64,000 bases of DNA from Phaseolus vulgaris (GCF_000499845.2 NC_023758.2:4256311-4320310), one strand, 5' to 3'. Positions 1-13,059 are shown, numbered from the stretch's first letter. The notes: generated by a model not told the origin, from the sequence alone. Numbers and translations are program-made.

Positions 1-1486
1 TAATTAATTAGGTGAAGAATAATATATTTATATATTTTTAAAAACAAATAATTGTTTAATAATCTATAAAAGAATAAGCAGCATTATATAAATCATTTAT
101 TACTTGTTTAAGCTATCCTAAAAAGAGATTCAGAAAACAAAAGGTGTAAAGTGTTTTTGGGAGTGTGTAAAAATTAAGATCTTTACCTAATTTATTTTTG
201 GTAATTTATTTTTTATAATAATACATTGATATTGACAATTTTCTATGTAATTATATTAAAACTCTTAATATTATTATTTCAATATTTTTTCATATCATTT
301 AATTATAAATTTATCTTTTAATATATATATTTATTTCTAAATGCATCACATTATTTATCATTTTAAGAATTATCAAATTATTATTTATTTTTTTCAATGT
401 CCCTTTAAAATTTTGACCTCAATCGACCCGATTTTGGGTTAAAGCTTATGCTTTTGTGTCATCTTGAGTGCAGCCTTTTTCAACTGCTAAAATCCTGCAT
501 TCATTCATTGTTTACATCACAATATATAGAACTGTCAACACCAAAATTCAATGCCTTCCCACACCTGCGTGCAAGAGGAATGCATGCATGCATCTATTAT
601 CACATTTCAGATAAATAACATCATTCTCAACAATTTCCCAACCACACTTTATGCATTACTTCAAATCCACTTCTGTCTTTTTAGACAGAGACAAAGATGT
701 AAAACAAACAACCCAATAAATACAGAGTGCATGTGAATGTGTAATTTAAAAAGAATTACGTGCTAGAATAGAGTGCATGTGAATGTGTAATTTAAAAAGA
801 ATTACGTGCTAGTTGGGAATGCAGGACCGACATTCTTACTCGATATCCGGTTGAGTCTGATCGACACAACAAAAATTATTATGCCTAAATAGTATTAACG
901 AGATTAATGAGAGATCAAGTTCTAGGTAATATACTCCTAAATATGATCTAACTTTTTAATATGATCTAATAAAAAAATATCCATGAAAATTATATAAACA
1001 CATATTCTAATAATCAGGTACGTCATAACATCGAGTTCTCCCTTAAACATCAAAATCTCTTTTACACGTATTATTCGAACTTAGAGTTCACGAAGTGTTG
1101 AATATAAAGACAAAAGAAGAATCTTTTGGTTCCAATCTGTTTCAAATTATAAATATATATATATATATGATGAATCAAACCATCCCATCATATATAGTTT
1201 GATTAAACAGTCGTTTTCCGTTATGAATCAGTGTCGGACGCATCCATCATTTCTGTGACCCATCTCTTGCGATGCCATTGACCAACACAACACACATCAA
1301 TCACTTTTTCGCTTTTTTTTCTCCCATATTATAGTGTCTTCTTCAGACAAGCATGTTTCCAATCACAAGGCTTTAGCAGTCGTTTTGCCACACTGCGTTT
1401 CCTTCAATCTCTTTCTGTCTTCTACTCATTCACCATATTAGAGTATTGAATTATCTCAACACTTTGTGAAGTTGGCATTTCTCGAA
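1..1486. other. AT-rich intergenic DNA and Sec14 leader
   Basis: No coding region is supported here. Short open frames near 551-736 have no recognisable domain and no codon bias. The stretch holds a short tandem duplication (725-812) and a small AT dinucleotide run near 1148-1168. Pyrimidine-rich sequence from about 1300 to 1486 is a plausible promoter and 5' leader for the gene that starts at 1487. Confidence 0.6.
725..812. repeat. 46-bp direct tandem duplication
   Basis: The segment beginning GAGTGCATGTGAATGTG occurs at 725 and again at 771, with identical sequence for about 42 bases. It looks like a recent replication-slippage duplication in non-coding DNA. Confidence 0.9.
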
Positions 1487-4373
1487 ATGAGTAAAAAGGA
1501 TGAGAGAGACTGGTCTAGAGTTGAAGCAGTTCTTGAGCTCATCAGGAAACAAACACCTCTCACTGTTAAACAGGTTCTTCTTTCACATCTTCTTCTCTCT
1601 CCACTTCCACTCACTGTTTTCACTAGCTAGACTAAAATTTATTGATCTGAGAGTAAATTGTTGCAGTTATTTGAAGGAGAATTACTCCAAAATGGTGTTC
1701 TGGCTCTGATACACACATGCTTTTTGTTCTTAACTATTTTTGCGTGTAGGAGAAGTTCTGCAACTATGCTTGCGTGGAACGATTTCTGAAAGCAAAGAGG
1801 GATAACGTGAAAAGAGCTGCGAAGCAACTCAGGGCTTGCCTTTCTTGGAGAGAGAGCATAGGCGCTGGTAAATTATAATATACACATTGTTACAGTGCTG
1901 TTCTTACACTCTTCTTCCTGTTCTTATTATTCTACATATCAAGGAAAGTGAAAACCAACCAAAGAATCTTGCTGCCCCTTTAAATTATTTGAATGAAGCC
2001 TTACAGCAGAATGCACCCTATACTTCCTAGCAACGATGAAGGACTCTCCCTCCACATCTACACCCTAGAACAAAGGGTTTTCTTCTTTCTTTTTCCTTCA
2101 ACAGAATATTACTAATTTTGTTATGTTAATTACTTTTAAACAGATCATTTGGTGGCAGATGAGTTTTCAGGAGAACTGGCTGATGGGTTGGCGTACGTGG
2201 CTGGTCATGACGATGAGTCCAGACCTGTAATGGTAATATATCATGATCTTTCTTCGGTTTTTCTCAACTTGAGTGTGTGTAAACTATGTAGGTTTCTGCA
2301 AAGTTCTTGTTTAATTGTGAGAATATAATGAGTTGAAGTGGGGTAACAGATTTTGCGGATGAAGCAAGAGTACCAGAAGATTCATTCCCAGAAAATGTAA
2401 GTCCGAAAACAGAAGAGAAGAATCGTTTTCAGCCTTTTTGTTTGTCAATTTCATGATCTGCACTGCTGCAGCCACTCCAGTAGAGCTAAATATGTTGGTT
2501 CTTTCTCTGTCTAGGTTCATTCGTTTGTTGGTGTTCACAATGGAGGTGGCTGTTTCGACCATGCCAAAATACGTACACCAATTTGTCATGCTTTTCGATG
2601 CAAGTAAGTACCCTTAATGCACTTCCACAACAACACTTTTCAACCCCCAAAATGACTAGTAATGGATCACTAACATATATACCAAGCATGCAACGATAAT
2701 CAAGTTCGTCTTCAAATCCTTTATCTTCACACATTTTTAGTTTAGAAAATGTCTTTCTAATAATTAACATAACCAATCTTCTCTCTGCACAATCTAAGTT
2801 ATAAAGATGTTACAGACAAAAGGGTCGACAAGCCAACTTAAAGTTCAGAACACTCAAAAATAAGTGCACACTTTGTAAAAAATGGATCTTCTCCCATGAA
2901 TTCTATGGTATATATTGATAAAACCCGATTATAACCATGATTCTTCCTTAATAATTGAACCATTAAAACTAGTTAATTTAGAATTTTCTGACTCAAGTCA
3001 AAGTAACTTCGAGAATATAGTTTGGAAACCAATCTTCTTGATTATAGACCATCACCATACAAAGGTTATTATTCCTTGGAAGTGATTATTATGCATATTT
3101 TGCCCTAGATATTTATGGCTTCCTTAAATTATATATCCCGGAAGAACACACTCTAAAATTATATACAGTACTAGAAAAAGTTAATTTAATTAGGCAGGGA
3201 AATTAGTACGATCTAATGAGTGTTGACTTTGCATGTTAAGAGTGATGTTTGAAGTAAGCATGTATGTTAAGGAGGCGTTTGGTTGCAGGCTTTTACAGGT
3301 CTGCAACAGCTTTTACGAACTTACTAATGGGAGCACTGAAGATAACAGGGGAGTACTACCCTGGGCGACTACATAAAGCGTTTATCATAGACCCTCCCTC
3401 GCTCTTTCCTTACTTTTGGAAGGTAAAAAACACATGTGGTCACACCAATCATGGTAACAGTCTAATTATTTTCTGCTATGTACTATTAAACAATCCTTTT
3501 TAATTTTCACTATAACATAGTAAAAAACCGTCACTATAAAAAAAATTATTAAATGAAAATTAATTTTAAAAACTAAAATAATTACTATTAAATTAAATCA
3601 TTTTATAAACCAAAAAAATTATTAATTTCTATAATAATTTTTATTATTAATAAAATTTTATAAAATAGTATCTTTATTTAGTTGCTTACAACCTTATACT
3701 CTAATTTAGTTTATATTAATTTTTAAAAATTTAAAATATTAATATTTAATATAAATTTAATTTTATAGAATAATTATTAAGATAGAGTGAATGACTTATT
3801 ATATAAACCATAAATCTTAAATTCTAAACCCTAAATCTTAAATGATATATCATGATTTTATTACGAGAATAAGACAAACAAATTATTATTAAGATTTTAT
3901 TAAGATAGAGAGAATGATTGTGTGTGTTGTGGGCGCAGGGAGTGGGAGCATTCGTGGAGCTATCAGCAGTGACGAGCATGGTGTCATCGTTGGATTTGGA
4001 TGATGAAGACGAATCGTTTGCGGAGATAACTGGAGGAAGGGGCGTGATGAAGGAAGGCTCATGCTCCTCTTCGCGCTTTGCCTTCACGGTGTCTCATCAC
4101 GTTGACTCGCTTAAGCCTTGGTATCTGAGCCTGTCGGAGACGTCAGCGGCGAAGAGAACGCCGGTGGTGCAGCGCACTCCTCGGCCGTCGTTTCTGCAAT
4201 CGCCGGCGGGAACGGTGTTCCGGCGTGGAGAGCGGGTGTGTCGGGAATCGTTCTTGGCGGTTTGGAAGTTATACAGAAGGCCGTATGATGAAATGGTTTA
4301 CAGGTCAAAGATGCGGGGCCCGGTGGGAGGTGAGTTTAGACGACGCCACATTTCACTTTCTCAACGTTTCTGA
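1487..4373 (+). CDS. Sec14-like CRAL-TRIO lipid-transfer protein
   Basis: Seven exons: 1487-1573, 1750-1867, 2144-2232, 2350-2396, 2515-2603, 3289-3422, 3939-4373. All introns are GT-AG, phases agree, and the sum is 999 nt (332 aa). Residues about 30-68 form the helical CRAL_TRIO_N region ([18 protein letters not shown]). Residues about 85-225 form the lipid-binding CRAL-TRIO fold, including [18 protein letters not shown] near 166-183, the hallmark of plant Sec14-like proteins. Family members bind phosphatidylinositol or phosphatidylcholine and exchange them between membranes in the cytosol. There is no GOLD or nodulin tail; the C-terminal 100 residues are basic, Ser/Arg-rich and probably disordered. 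The start at 1487 is the first ATG in frame with exon 2 and gives a typical short acidic/basic N-terminus. The exact lipid and partner cannot be told from sequence. Confidence 0.88.
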
Positions 4374-5083
4374 ATCCCATCATGATCATGAATCCCATCT
4401 TGTGTACGTTTTTCCTTTTTCTTTTGCTTTCTCTTTCTCCCATAACATGAGAAGAAGAAGAAGTAGTAGTGTTTGAATTGAATGAAGTAAATTATGCAGC
4501 AATAATTGAGTGGTTGTTTTACCTGAATTGCAACTATAAATGTCAGTGATGTGAAAGTGAAGCTTATTCAACGACCGAGGAGCGGGGGAGGGTTGGAGTG
4601 ATTGAATGATGTGATGTGATGAGAGTTTTTTGTTTCTACTGCTTGCCTTCATACAGAGATCAAGAAAAGTTTAAAATGAAGTGAGAAAGAAAAACTATAA
4701 AAATGGTTCTAGACAATAATGCCATCTCAAACTTAAAAGTATAATTAAGAATATGTGATTTTTTACTCAGTGTGTAATTTATTTATTTTTTCTAATATAT
4801 ATTAAAAAATGCGCTCTATTTCTTTTATATATGATATTATTATTAATATAATTTAATAATAAATATTATTCTAATTATTTGAAATTTCTTAATTTGGATT
4901 GATACGATATTAATATCTTGGATATGAATTTCATTAAACAATATATTGATCAGTATATTATCGGATTATTGATTAATATATTATCAGGTTATTGATTAGT
5001 GTATATTATCGAGTTATGTCCATACGTTAGAGTTTTTTAACTTCAAAGATAAGTCAATAAGACTAAATATTAAGTTTATTATA
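4374..5083. other. Sec14 3' region and AT-rich spacer
   Basis: The first 250-300 bases are likely the 3' UTR of the Sec14 gene. The rest is AT-rich, with a short local repeat around 4940-5010 (copies of TATTATCGAGTTAT-like words). No gene is seen. Confidence 0.5.
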
Positions 5084-5366
5084 GGGCAAGTTCTTCCTAC
5101 ACCTAATCATTTTTAACTTGCACCCAACATATTTTTTTATTTCAATTTTTTATTTATTTTATAATTGAAAATAATACATTCCAGAAAAATATTTCTGGAA
5201 TTCAAAATTCAAAATCTCAGGATAAAAAAATCTGTAATACATAAAATTCGTTCTAGAAAAAAAAATCTGGAAACATTCTGAAAAAGAATATCCGTAATGT
5301 ATAATCCTACTTATTTAAGGGTATTTTCGTCTTTTTAACTGAAATTGGGTGCAGGAAGTAATTGCC
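5084..5366. mobile_element. MITE with TIRs and 8-bp TSD (hAT-like)
   Basis: The left end begins GGGCAAGTTCTTCCTACACC. The right end, read as reverse complement, begins GGCAATTACTTCCTGCACCC, giving imperfect terminal inverted repeats of about 25 bases. The element is flanked by TTATTATA on both sides (5076-5083 and 5367-5374), an 8-bp target site duplication, which fits a non-autonomous hAT-type MITE. The interior is AT-rich, contains the inverted words TTCCAGAAA/TTTCTGGAA, and has no open frame. A related sequence may lie near 63495-63900. Confidence 0.75.
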
Positions 5367-7164
5367 TTATTATAATATTCTCCAATTCACTCTTTTATAT
5401 CGAGTTGGGCCCAATTTACTTCTTTATATTGAATTGGGCCATGATACTAAAATTTTCTGAAATCTCCTATGATATTAACACTAAAATATCCCTATGCATG
5501 GACCAGTATCATCAATTTAAGACCTAACTTTTACGTATACGAATAAAAAATCATTTCACTTTTAAAAGTGTCTTTTCTACCCCACCATTATAGAAAAGGA
5601 ACATAATCATATTTTAAAATAATCAACTATTAAGAATAATTTTATAATAATAATAATAAAAACACTACAATTTAAAAGTTCATAAAAAAAAAACATTACT
5701 ATCGAACAAATTTCGTCTAATATAAAAAAGGGATTTTTTGAAAAAACACTTATTGTCATTATAATAAAGGGTAATAATATATTCAAAAATCTTCTACAAC
5801 CAAACACTCTGCAATGGAAGATTCATGTTGGAAATCACATATTAAAATACATTTATAATATATAAATGTATCTTAAAGATAAATTTATAATATATAAATA
5901 AGTATAAATTTTATCTTAATTATGTAAGAATAGTTTATGTATAAACCTACTTTCCAATAAAAGTTTGAATTGTCCAGATGAAAACTTTGACTATTCAATG
6001 AAAATCTGAGGAAGGTTAGAAATTGAGACTTCTCTACTTTAACTCACCTATGTTGTTTTCTATTTTGCTCTGCTTTGTTAGATTGAAACTGTGTTATACA
6101 ATGAAAGGTAAAGTTATAGTTATGAAACGAGTGGTAGTTTATTTTATGGAGATTTTTATGAAAAATAATTTTTTTATATCCATTGCTCCATGTACATCCT
6201 ACTAAATATTAATATTTTAATTATTTTTTTAAAATTATTTTAAAATTTTATAATTTGTCTATATTTTCATTAAAAATATTTTGTTAATATAAATATTAAT
6301 ATTTGGTTGTAGGTGTAAAGTGGAGCATAAACTTGTATGTGTTAATCAAGAAAACAAACTTTGATTTTGAAACAAAATAAAATAAAAAACTTTGATTTTG
6401 AAACAAACAGCCTACTTTACTTACAAAATTGAAATTTATTGTTTTTTTTTTCATTTTCCATCTTCAATACAAAGTAACACATTTATTTGTCTTTTAAATA
6501 AGAATTGATGATTCACATGAAATAAGAAAAATATTGACTGAGTTTTAAGCAATCAGCTCTATAGTTTTATAAAATTAACCTATAAATTAGAAATATTCTA
6601 AAATAATATAGATAACCATTAAACTTTGACTTTTTAGGCACCATATCAATAAAATACTTTAATAAATTATTTTCTTGATTTTCTCCTCAGTTTTAAAAAT
6701 ATTGCCAGGTTAATGTATTTATATCTAATATGAAAAAATAGTTATTAAATAATCTATTATCATTCTTAATTTGTTTTTTAATTATAAATTTATTTAAATA
6801 TTAAAACATCGATACAAGTTAAAAGAAACTCGCTACAATAATATAAATTTGACTCATTATTCTTAAACTTAGCTTATATTTTATTACTGAAAGGGATTGC
6901 GGAGTATTTGTTTCATCCTTGAATCATTCATTCCAATTCATAGCGTGGATGATTTCAACCATGCAGTGTTTTCTGAAAAATACAACCCAAAAGCAACCAT
7001 AAATTTATTAGAAAAAATTATGAGTTTAAAAATAAATATATTTAAAAATAAGTTTAAAATTAAATTATATGAAAAAATATTAAAATAATAGTATTCGCAT
7101 TTATTATAATAATTGTATAAAAATTGTGAATTTTCAAGGAAGGTATGATTACTCTTCTTACCAT
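5367..7164. other. AT-rich intergenic DNA
   Basis: No gene is supported. A short direct repeat of an ACTTTGATTTTGAAACAAA word occurs at about 6357 and 6389. The last part (about 6900-7164) lies downstream of the receptor kinase stop and probably holds its 3' UTR and polyadenylation signals. Confidence 0.5.
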
Positions 7165-9507
7165 CTATGAGTTGAGTGGAGGAACACCAACTTCTACGTT
7201 TCCTTCCAACATCTGCACCACAAGTTTCATAGATGGTCGAAGAGTTGGATTGGTGTTTACGCACCATAATCCAACCATTGCCATTCTTTCAAACCTCCTC
7301 ATATCACTTTCATCTTCAAGAAGATCTATCACTGGGGCTCTTAAATTCTTTTCTTTTGCCAGATACAAAACCCAATCTGTTAGTATCAAGTCATCACCCA
7401 TTGTTTCATCCTCAATTTGATGCAACTCAATGTGTTTTCTGCAAAATATGATTTCCAACAACATCACACCAAAGCTGTAGATATCCACCTTTGTAGTGAC
7501 AGGTGCATTTTTGAGCCATTCTGGTGCCATATATCCCACTGTCCCTCTAGCTTTGGTGTTTGTTCGACTTTTATCTTTCATTAGCAACTTTGCCAGTCCA
7601 AAATCTGAGATCTTTGCAGTGTAACTAGAGTCAAGCAGAACATTCTGAGGCTTTATGTCACAGTGGATGATTTGATGGTCACACTCTTCATGCAGATACA
7701 ACAAGCCTCTTGCAATTTCAAGCACAATTCTGACTCTTCTCTCCCAGCTGGGTTTATCCCCTTCTCCGAAAAGGAAGTTGGATAGTGTACCGTTTTCCAT
7801 TTTCTCATAAACCAAAAGCCTATGACTCTGCTCATTGCAGAAGCCCAATAAACCAACTAGATTTCTATGATAAGTGAGACCAATAACTTGAACTTCTGTC
7901 ACAAATTCTTTATCACCTTGCTCCTCTACTTGCTCCAGTTGTTTGACAGCAACATCAACCTGTTGATCCTCCAAGTTTAAAACCCCACTATACACCGTAC
8001 CATAGGCTCCTCCACCGAGTTTGTCTTTGAATCCATTAGTTGCTTCTCTCAGCTGTTGGAATGAAAATACCTTTAGATTGATATCCACGGGCTTTGGCTT
8101 TGGTGGTGCTCGTCTGTGCATGAGATGCTGGCAAACGGGGTGATGATAAATGGCAGTGGCTGCAAACAGTACAGCAAGTAAGGAGCAAGAAAAGAGAGAC
8201 ACTACCAAAACAACCAAAGACGATGAATCCTTTCCATTGTCCATGTTGTCAACCAGAGGAACTTTAATAAGCATCACACGATTACTAGTGTCAGGAATGA
8301 TTCTTATGGCATTTATAATTGGCCACTTTTTCTTATGGCAATCAGTGCCATCTAAAACAGCTGCCATGCAGAGACAATCATCCATCAGTTCCCTCTTGCA
8401 ACTTTCCAAATCCATCATATTCAAGACTTGTAGATCAAGAAAAAAGTAACGGGGGTTCGGTATATCAGCATCTTGAATCTCTTTCACTTCCACCATAAAG
8501 TTTGAGGCAGAAGAATTTGCAGCACACAAGTCCTTGACCTCACTGAGATAGCACCCCTTGGAGGGTGCCGTTGGATCCAAAGGAGTATAGCCTGGCAAGC
8601 AACCACAAGTGTATGTTTGGGTGTCAGAATCAGACGTGTTGCAAAAGCCATACACCCCGCAAAGGGCAGTGACAGTGCAAGGCTTTGTTACGGCCTGCCA
8701 CACAGATCTCCACTCATTTCCATTTTCTTTATGGTAAATCAACTTCTGAAAGTTTCCCTTGTCATCCACCAACACACGATGATAGTAATCTTCGATTGAA
8801 CCCTCTACTTCAGTAGTCATGTTAGATATAATTTGGTTGGTGTCATTGACCGCGTAAAGAAAAGCTGTTGTGCTGTTAAAAATAATTCTGACACCTTTAT
8901 TACCGGCAGTGTTACTCCACCAGTAGGCAGAATCCGTGAACCGATAAGCTTTAAGAAAAATGTTGCCATCCCATTGTTGGATCTCCAAACTGTATTGTCC
9001 AGTTGAGTAGTCTACTGATCCATTGGCATTGGAGTAGAGTTTCTGACTGGTATTCAAAGTTTGGCCTAATAGAAGAGTATCCGTGGGTGAATCAAAGCTC
9101 TGCCATATAACGTTGGAAACTGAACTCCTCAAAACGAAATTCCCATCATCCTGCATCACTGCAGATGCTGCGTTTGTTCCTTTATAGATGGAAAATGAAT
9201 CCCCATTGAGAGGTTGGACCACAAATTGGCCACTTCGTGTGAGATTGATGGATGATCCAATTTCAACTGGGTTGTCACGGTTTGCAGACCAAACCAATGT
9301 TTTGTTTGGAATTTTGTCAAACCAAATTCCAACAAGATAGCGGCCACTACCAAAGTGGAAGAATCCAAAGGCATAATCCCCGGAGGATGATCGCCAAGAT
9401 GAATTGGTTCCGGCCACAATGCTGGACCCCAGTTGGGTTGAGTTAGCGTTCCTTGAAGCAAATGAACATAGAAAGAAGGCAAGAAAGAGAAGGAATTGGA
9501 TAGGCAT
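7165..9507 (-). CDS. G-type lectin S-receptor-like Ser/Thr kinase (RLK1)
   Basis: Intronless frame of 780 aa, as expected for the LECRK/RLK1 group. In order: signal peptide (1-24, [16 protein letters not shown]), B-lectin domain (about 25-155, with QDDGNFVL), a Cys-rich EGF-like segment (about 280-325), a PAN-like region (about 335-425), one membrane helix (about 435-460), and a protein kinase (about 500-770). Kinase landmarks are the Gly loop [15 protein letters not shown] lysine, [11 protein letters not shown] catalytic loop, DFG and APE. The Arg before the catalytic Asp is replaced by Cys, so it is a non-RD kinase, the class often found in immune receptors. It should sit in the plasma membrane with the lectin domain outside. 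I chose ATG 9507 because it directly precedes the signal peptide; longer in-frame extension upstream runs through the leader and TATA region. Its ligand is unknown. RLK2 (37447-39813) is a divergent paralogue with almost the same promoter. Confidence 0.93.
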   Translation of the reverse strand: MPIQFLLFLAFFLCSFASRNANSTQLGSSIVAGTNSSWRSSSGDYAFGFFHFGSGRYLVGIWFDKIPNKTLVWSANRDNPVEIGSSINLTRSGQFVVQPLNGDSFSIYKGTNAASAVMQDDGNFVLRSSVSNVIWQSFDSPTDTLLLGQTLNTSQKLYSNANGSVDYSTGQYSLEIQQWDGNIFLKAYRFTDSAYWWSNTAGNKGVRIIFNSTTAFLYAVNDTNQIISNMTTEVEGSIEDYYHRVLVDDKGNFQKLIYHKENGNEWRSVWQAVTKPCTVTALCGVYGFCNTSDSDTQTYTCGCLPGYTPLDPTAPSKGCYLSEVKDLCAANSSASNFMVEVKEIQDADIPNPRYFFLDLQVLNMMDLESCKRELMDDCLCMAAVLDGTDCHKKKWPIINAIRIIPDTSNRVMLIKVPLVDNMDNGKDSSSLVVLVVSLFSCSLLAVLFAATAIYHHPVCQHLMHRRAPPKPKPVDINLKVFSFQQLREATNGFKDKLGGGAYGTVYSGVLNLEDQQVDVAVKQLEQVEEQGDKEFVTEVQVIGLTYHRNLVGLLGFCNEQSHRLLVYEKMENGTLSNFLFGEGDKPSWERRVRIVLEIARGLLYLHEECDHQIIHCDIKPQNVLLDSSYTAKISDFGLAKLLMKDKSRTNTKARGTVGYMAPEWLKNAPVTTKVDIYSFGVMLLEIIFCRKHIELHQIEDETMGDDLILTDWVLYLAKEKNLRAPVIDLLEDESDMRRFERMAMVGLWCVNTNPTLRPSMKLVVQMLEGNVEVGVPPLNS

Positions 9508-10021
9508 TTTTGGTAGAAAAGAGAGATGCAATGTAATAAAAACTGAAGCTGTATCGTCATAATATATAGATGCATGCATATGGTGAATGAACATCATGAA
9601 TAGTTGGGCAGTGGAAACTTCAAGGCAATTATGCAGTGGAAGACTTGGCAACGAATTGACTAAGAAACTTGGTTCAATTGGCACCACTAAGAAATCAGGA
9701 GTAAAAACAAATTTTGCAGTGTCACTTTTATGGGAACTTGGAAGATTGGTTCAGCAAGATATAACTATAGATTCTGTTTAACTGGTTCAGCAAAATGAAG
9801 TTGGGTGAAACATTTCAAAAGATGCAAAAGAAAGTGATGTGAGAAGTGTTCAACTGGTTCAATGAAGTGCCAAGTCAATAGTTTTTTTTTTTCTCTTTTC
9901 CAAATTTGAAGTTGAACAGCTTCAATGGAATGGATATGGATAAAGACTAAGTTGATGCTGCAAACCAATAAGGAATAACACATTTATTTCACTTTTGAAT
10001 TCAAAGACTATAGACACTTAT
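9508..10021 (-). promoter_or_regulatory. RLK1 leader and promoter, shared block A
   Basis: A TATA-like run (CTATATATTATG on the minus strand, about 9558-9569) lies some 55 bases upstream of the RLK1 ATG, next to an RY-like CATGCAT motif. From about 9455, inside the signal-peptide codons, to 10021 the sequence is nearly identical to 39878-40515 upstream of RLK2, apart from an internal indel of about 75 bases near 9828. This is much closer similarity than the kinase coding regions show. Confidence 0.75.
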
Positions 10022-10214
10022 ATGATAGAACCCCGTTGAAAAAGATGTTAAATAAAATTAAATAAAACTGTTTTAGAAGGAACACAAAAATATAAGAAGT
10101 ATTTTCGTAATCCCTTCGTGTTATCCAGAAGTACCAAAGTAATAATATAAGAATAAAAAGAGGAACAAAACAGACAATCATATAATTTCACTATATTTTT
10201 GTTTGATTTTTTTT

Positions 10215-11640
10215 TTCACTTATATATTATGAATTAAAAATATTATTAGTAGTAAAAAAAAATGTTTACACGAGAATTCCCCATTATATATTTTACAAAA
10301 TTTGAATTTTTAAATTACTATTTGTTTACATTTATATATTTGATTTCCTCTTCATATATTGATTTTAATTTTTCTATTAAAATTATTAATTCCTATCGAA
10401 TTCAGTAGGTTTTTTAGCTTTATCTGTAAGACATTTGGTTGTTTTGAAACTATATTCTGACACATTTTTCCTATTTATCATTTCTCTAATAAGGATGATC
10501 TTCTTTCTTTTATTAGGAGTGATGGTAGTCCGTTGGTTAAATTAATTAAGCTAGCTGTGATAACTTTTTGTATTTGGATGATATGGCGTATGAGGAACTA
10601 TGTTCGCTTTCAGGATAAGATTGAGGTTTTTAGGGCTATTTTGGTTATTAAAGACTTAACTTGTCTAGTGGGTAATTCGTCTAAAGCTTCAATGAAGAAT
10701 GATATGTTTGATTTCAATGTGCTAAAGTTTTTTGGTATTAACACTTGTACTGGTTAAAGTTCTACATCCTCTTCCTATTAGATGGAAATTTCCTTCACCA
10801 GGCTGGGTAAAAATTAACACTGATGGGGTTGCTAGGGGATGTCTTGGTCTTGCTACTTGCGGAGGTATTTTTCGTGGGAGTATGGAGGAATTTATTGGAG
10901 CTTTTTCTGCGTTAAGTTCAGACTGCTCTGGTTGCTGAGTTTTATGGGGTTATACTGCTATGGAGGAAGCTCAAAAGATGGGGTTTACTAATGTTTGGCT
11001 GGAATGTGAGTCTGCTTTGGTTTGTGCTGCGTTTACTGCTAGGACAAATGTTCCTTGGATGCTTCGTAATCGATAGAATGCTTGTCTTAATTACTGTGGG
11101 AAAATTAGGTTTACAGTTACTCATATTTTTCGTGAATGAAATGCGTGTGCTGATAAGTTTATGAATAGGTATCGTCTACCTATGTATCGTTTTTGTTAAC
11201 ATATGGGTTTTGGTCTAGTCCCCCCATATTTTTGTATTTTTTTCTTTTTCTTTTTTCTTTTGTTTAATAATATTTTTTTCATGTGATAAATGATTGTTGT
11301 TACTTGAGGTGTCAGCCTAGCTGAGATCTTAAGTGGCATAGTGATAAAGCTTTTATTTAAAAAAAACTCTGATTATGGTTATTTATTTAGATTAATTCTC
11401 TCTTTTTTATGTTGAATACCTATAACTATTTTAATTTTTGTATTTAAGATGTCTGTCCATTTTACCAGATACATATTAATTATTAGCAAATTAGTGAAGA
11501 TATTCTCACTACTGAGTGAGCACCCAGATTTATAAATGTGAAAATGAAAAATTAATGGTTATACACGGACACATTATAGGACCTTTTTTATTATTAATTA
11601 AATACAAATCATTGACAACGATACTTTCAAGCACTGAGGA
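10215..11640. repeat. Repeat block B, split by a LINE
   Basis: Sequence at about 10215-10457 and 11405-11640 matches 31225-31660 (inside the intron of the RING-H2 gene) as one continuous block of about 450 bases. The copy here is interrupted by LINE-derived sequence, so the other copy shows the empty-site state. Its own nature (old transposon or duplicated gene flank) is not clear. Confidence 0.75.
10458..11368 (+). mobile_element. 5'-truncated LINE tail with decayed RNase H
   Basis: The translated stretch at about 10780-10930 contains GWVKINTDGVARG and GLATCGGIFRGS, the start of the RNase H domain found at the 3' end of plant L1-type retrotransposons. Matching residues continue in shifted frames to about 11200 (for example MEEAQKMGFTNVWLECESA). 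Several stops and frameshifts show it is dead. The 3' end is a T-rich and then A-rich tail (TTTTATTTAAAAAAAA, about 11350-11368), as expected for target-primed insertion. The reverse transcriptase and endonuclease are absent. Boundaries come from comparison with block B at 31225-31660. Confidence 0.75.
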
Positions 11641-12750
11641 CTTTCCAGAGCTCTGAAAGAAACACAAAAGGAGAAAGAACGAACTCAGGATAAAGGGCAT
11701 TATTAGCTTAGAATTAGAAAGAATTGAATTGAATTTAACGTTTGGTTTACATTTAAAAATAAATAAATCAGTGTAATTGTTTTCTTAAAGTTGATAAAAA
11801 AAACTATGTTTATAAAACCTGAACGTATTATTAATTTTTTAAAATTTTAAATATATTTTTCATTTTTAATTTATCTTTCCATCTTTTAATTCAAGATGTT
11901 GGAAAACTGTTGCCCCTCTCTTTTCATAATCTTAAAAAGATAAAAGTGGACCAATTTTTTTGGTATAGCTTCACCAAACTTAATAAATGTCCACAGCCTT
12001 TTTGTTTTTAATTACTGCGTTAGTAATGTCATGTTCATGCTTCATCAACTTAATAAAGAAAGAGAAAAAAAAATAATGTTTTTTTTTAAAAAAAAGAGCT
12101 CAAATTAAAACATTTAATAACACTGAGACTAAATTTTTTTAAAAATGTGAAAAATAATATTAATTCTTACACAAACAAAAGCATTTATATGCCTTGAACT
12201 TCTTACAGAATTCAAAGAATTATAGATTATCCAAAAATAGAATCACATCTTAAAATATTAAAGAGAGAATTGTGATACTAACAAGAATTATATTGGGTGT
12301 TAATCAATTATAAATACCCGATCAATTATCTATAACTTTGTTAGAATCCACTATTTTATTTTACTATCGATAGGATTTTACTTTTCATTTAATTTATCTG
12401 AAATAATTATATGATTGATGAAGAGACAAAAATGAAAAATGATTGGTGAAGAGAGGGCTCATGCTAACATTATGCCAAGAGAATAGACTCCAGCTAACAT
12501 TGTCCTAAATGGTTAAGATTGTTGTACAATGCATGTGTTCCATATTATAACTGTACTATTGATGTCTGCAAATTGATAGTTTCTGGGATCTCAATAACTT
12601 TCTCCTCACATAGTTGTTCTCATTTAGCTTGAACCAGATCCAGGAGATACAAGTTTTCTTTTTCACTGGAAAGGTATTTTTATGATATGTTCTTTTCTTG
12701 ATTTGTAGGCTAATAATTCTACATTATTTGTCGAAAGCAATGTATGAATT
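11641..12750. other. AT-rich intergenic DNA
   Basis: I see no gene, RNA or clear mobile element here, only low-complexity A/T runs. Confidence 0.5.
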
Positions 12751-12917
12751 AAAAAATTATAAACAATCCATATGGTCGGCAACAATATTGATATAAAAAA
12801 AGTAGATACACATACAAACCAGCCATCAGAGTACCAAATAAAAAATTATAAACAATCCATATGGTCGGCAACAATATTGATATAGAAAAAGTAGATACAC
12901 ATACAAACCACCCATGA
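12751..12917. repeat. 89-bp direct tandem duplication
   Basis: The segment AAAAAATTATAAACAATCC, with the following 70 bases, occurs at 12751 and again at 12840, nearly identical. It sits just outside the minisatellite region and encodes nothing recognisable. Confidence 0.9.
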
Positions 12918-13059
12918 GAGAACCTATTTAAATAAATAGGTAGGTGATTGTTTAAATCTAAATTCAATCCATTTTATTAATTAGATTAAATTTATTCTGA
13001 TATATATACAGATTAATTTGGTTTAAACCGGGTCTAAATCGACTACCTAATGTGGATCA

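Noticed and set aside
551..736. 61-codon frame in the left intergenic region
   Set aside because: No domain, no conserved neighbour and no convincing codon use; probably chance.
8150..8449. 99-codon plus-strand frame inside RLK1
   Set aside because: It is a reverse-strand shadow of the membrane helix and kinase linker of RLK1.
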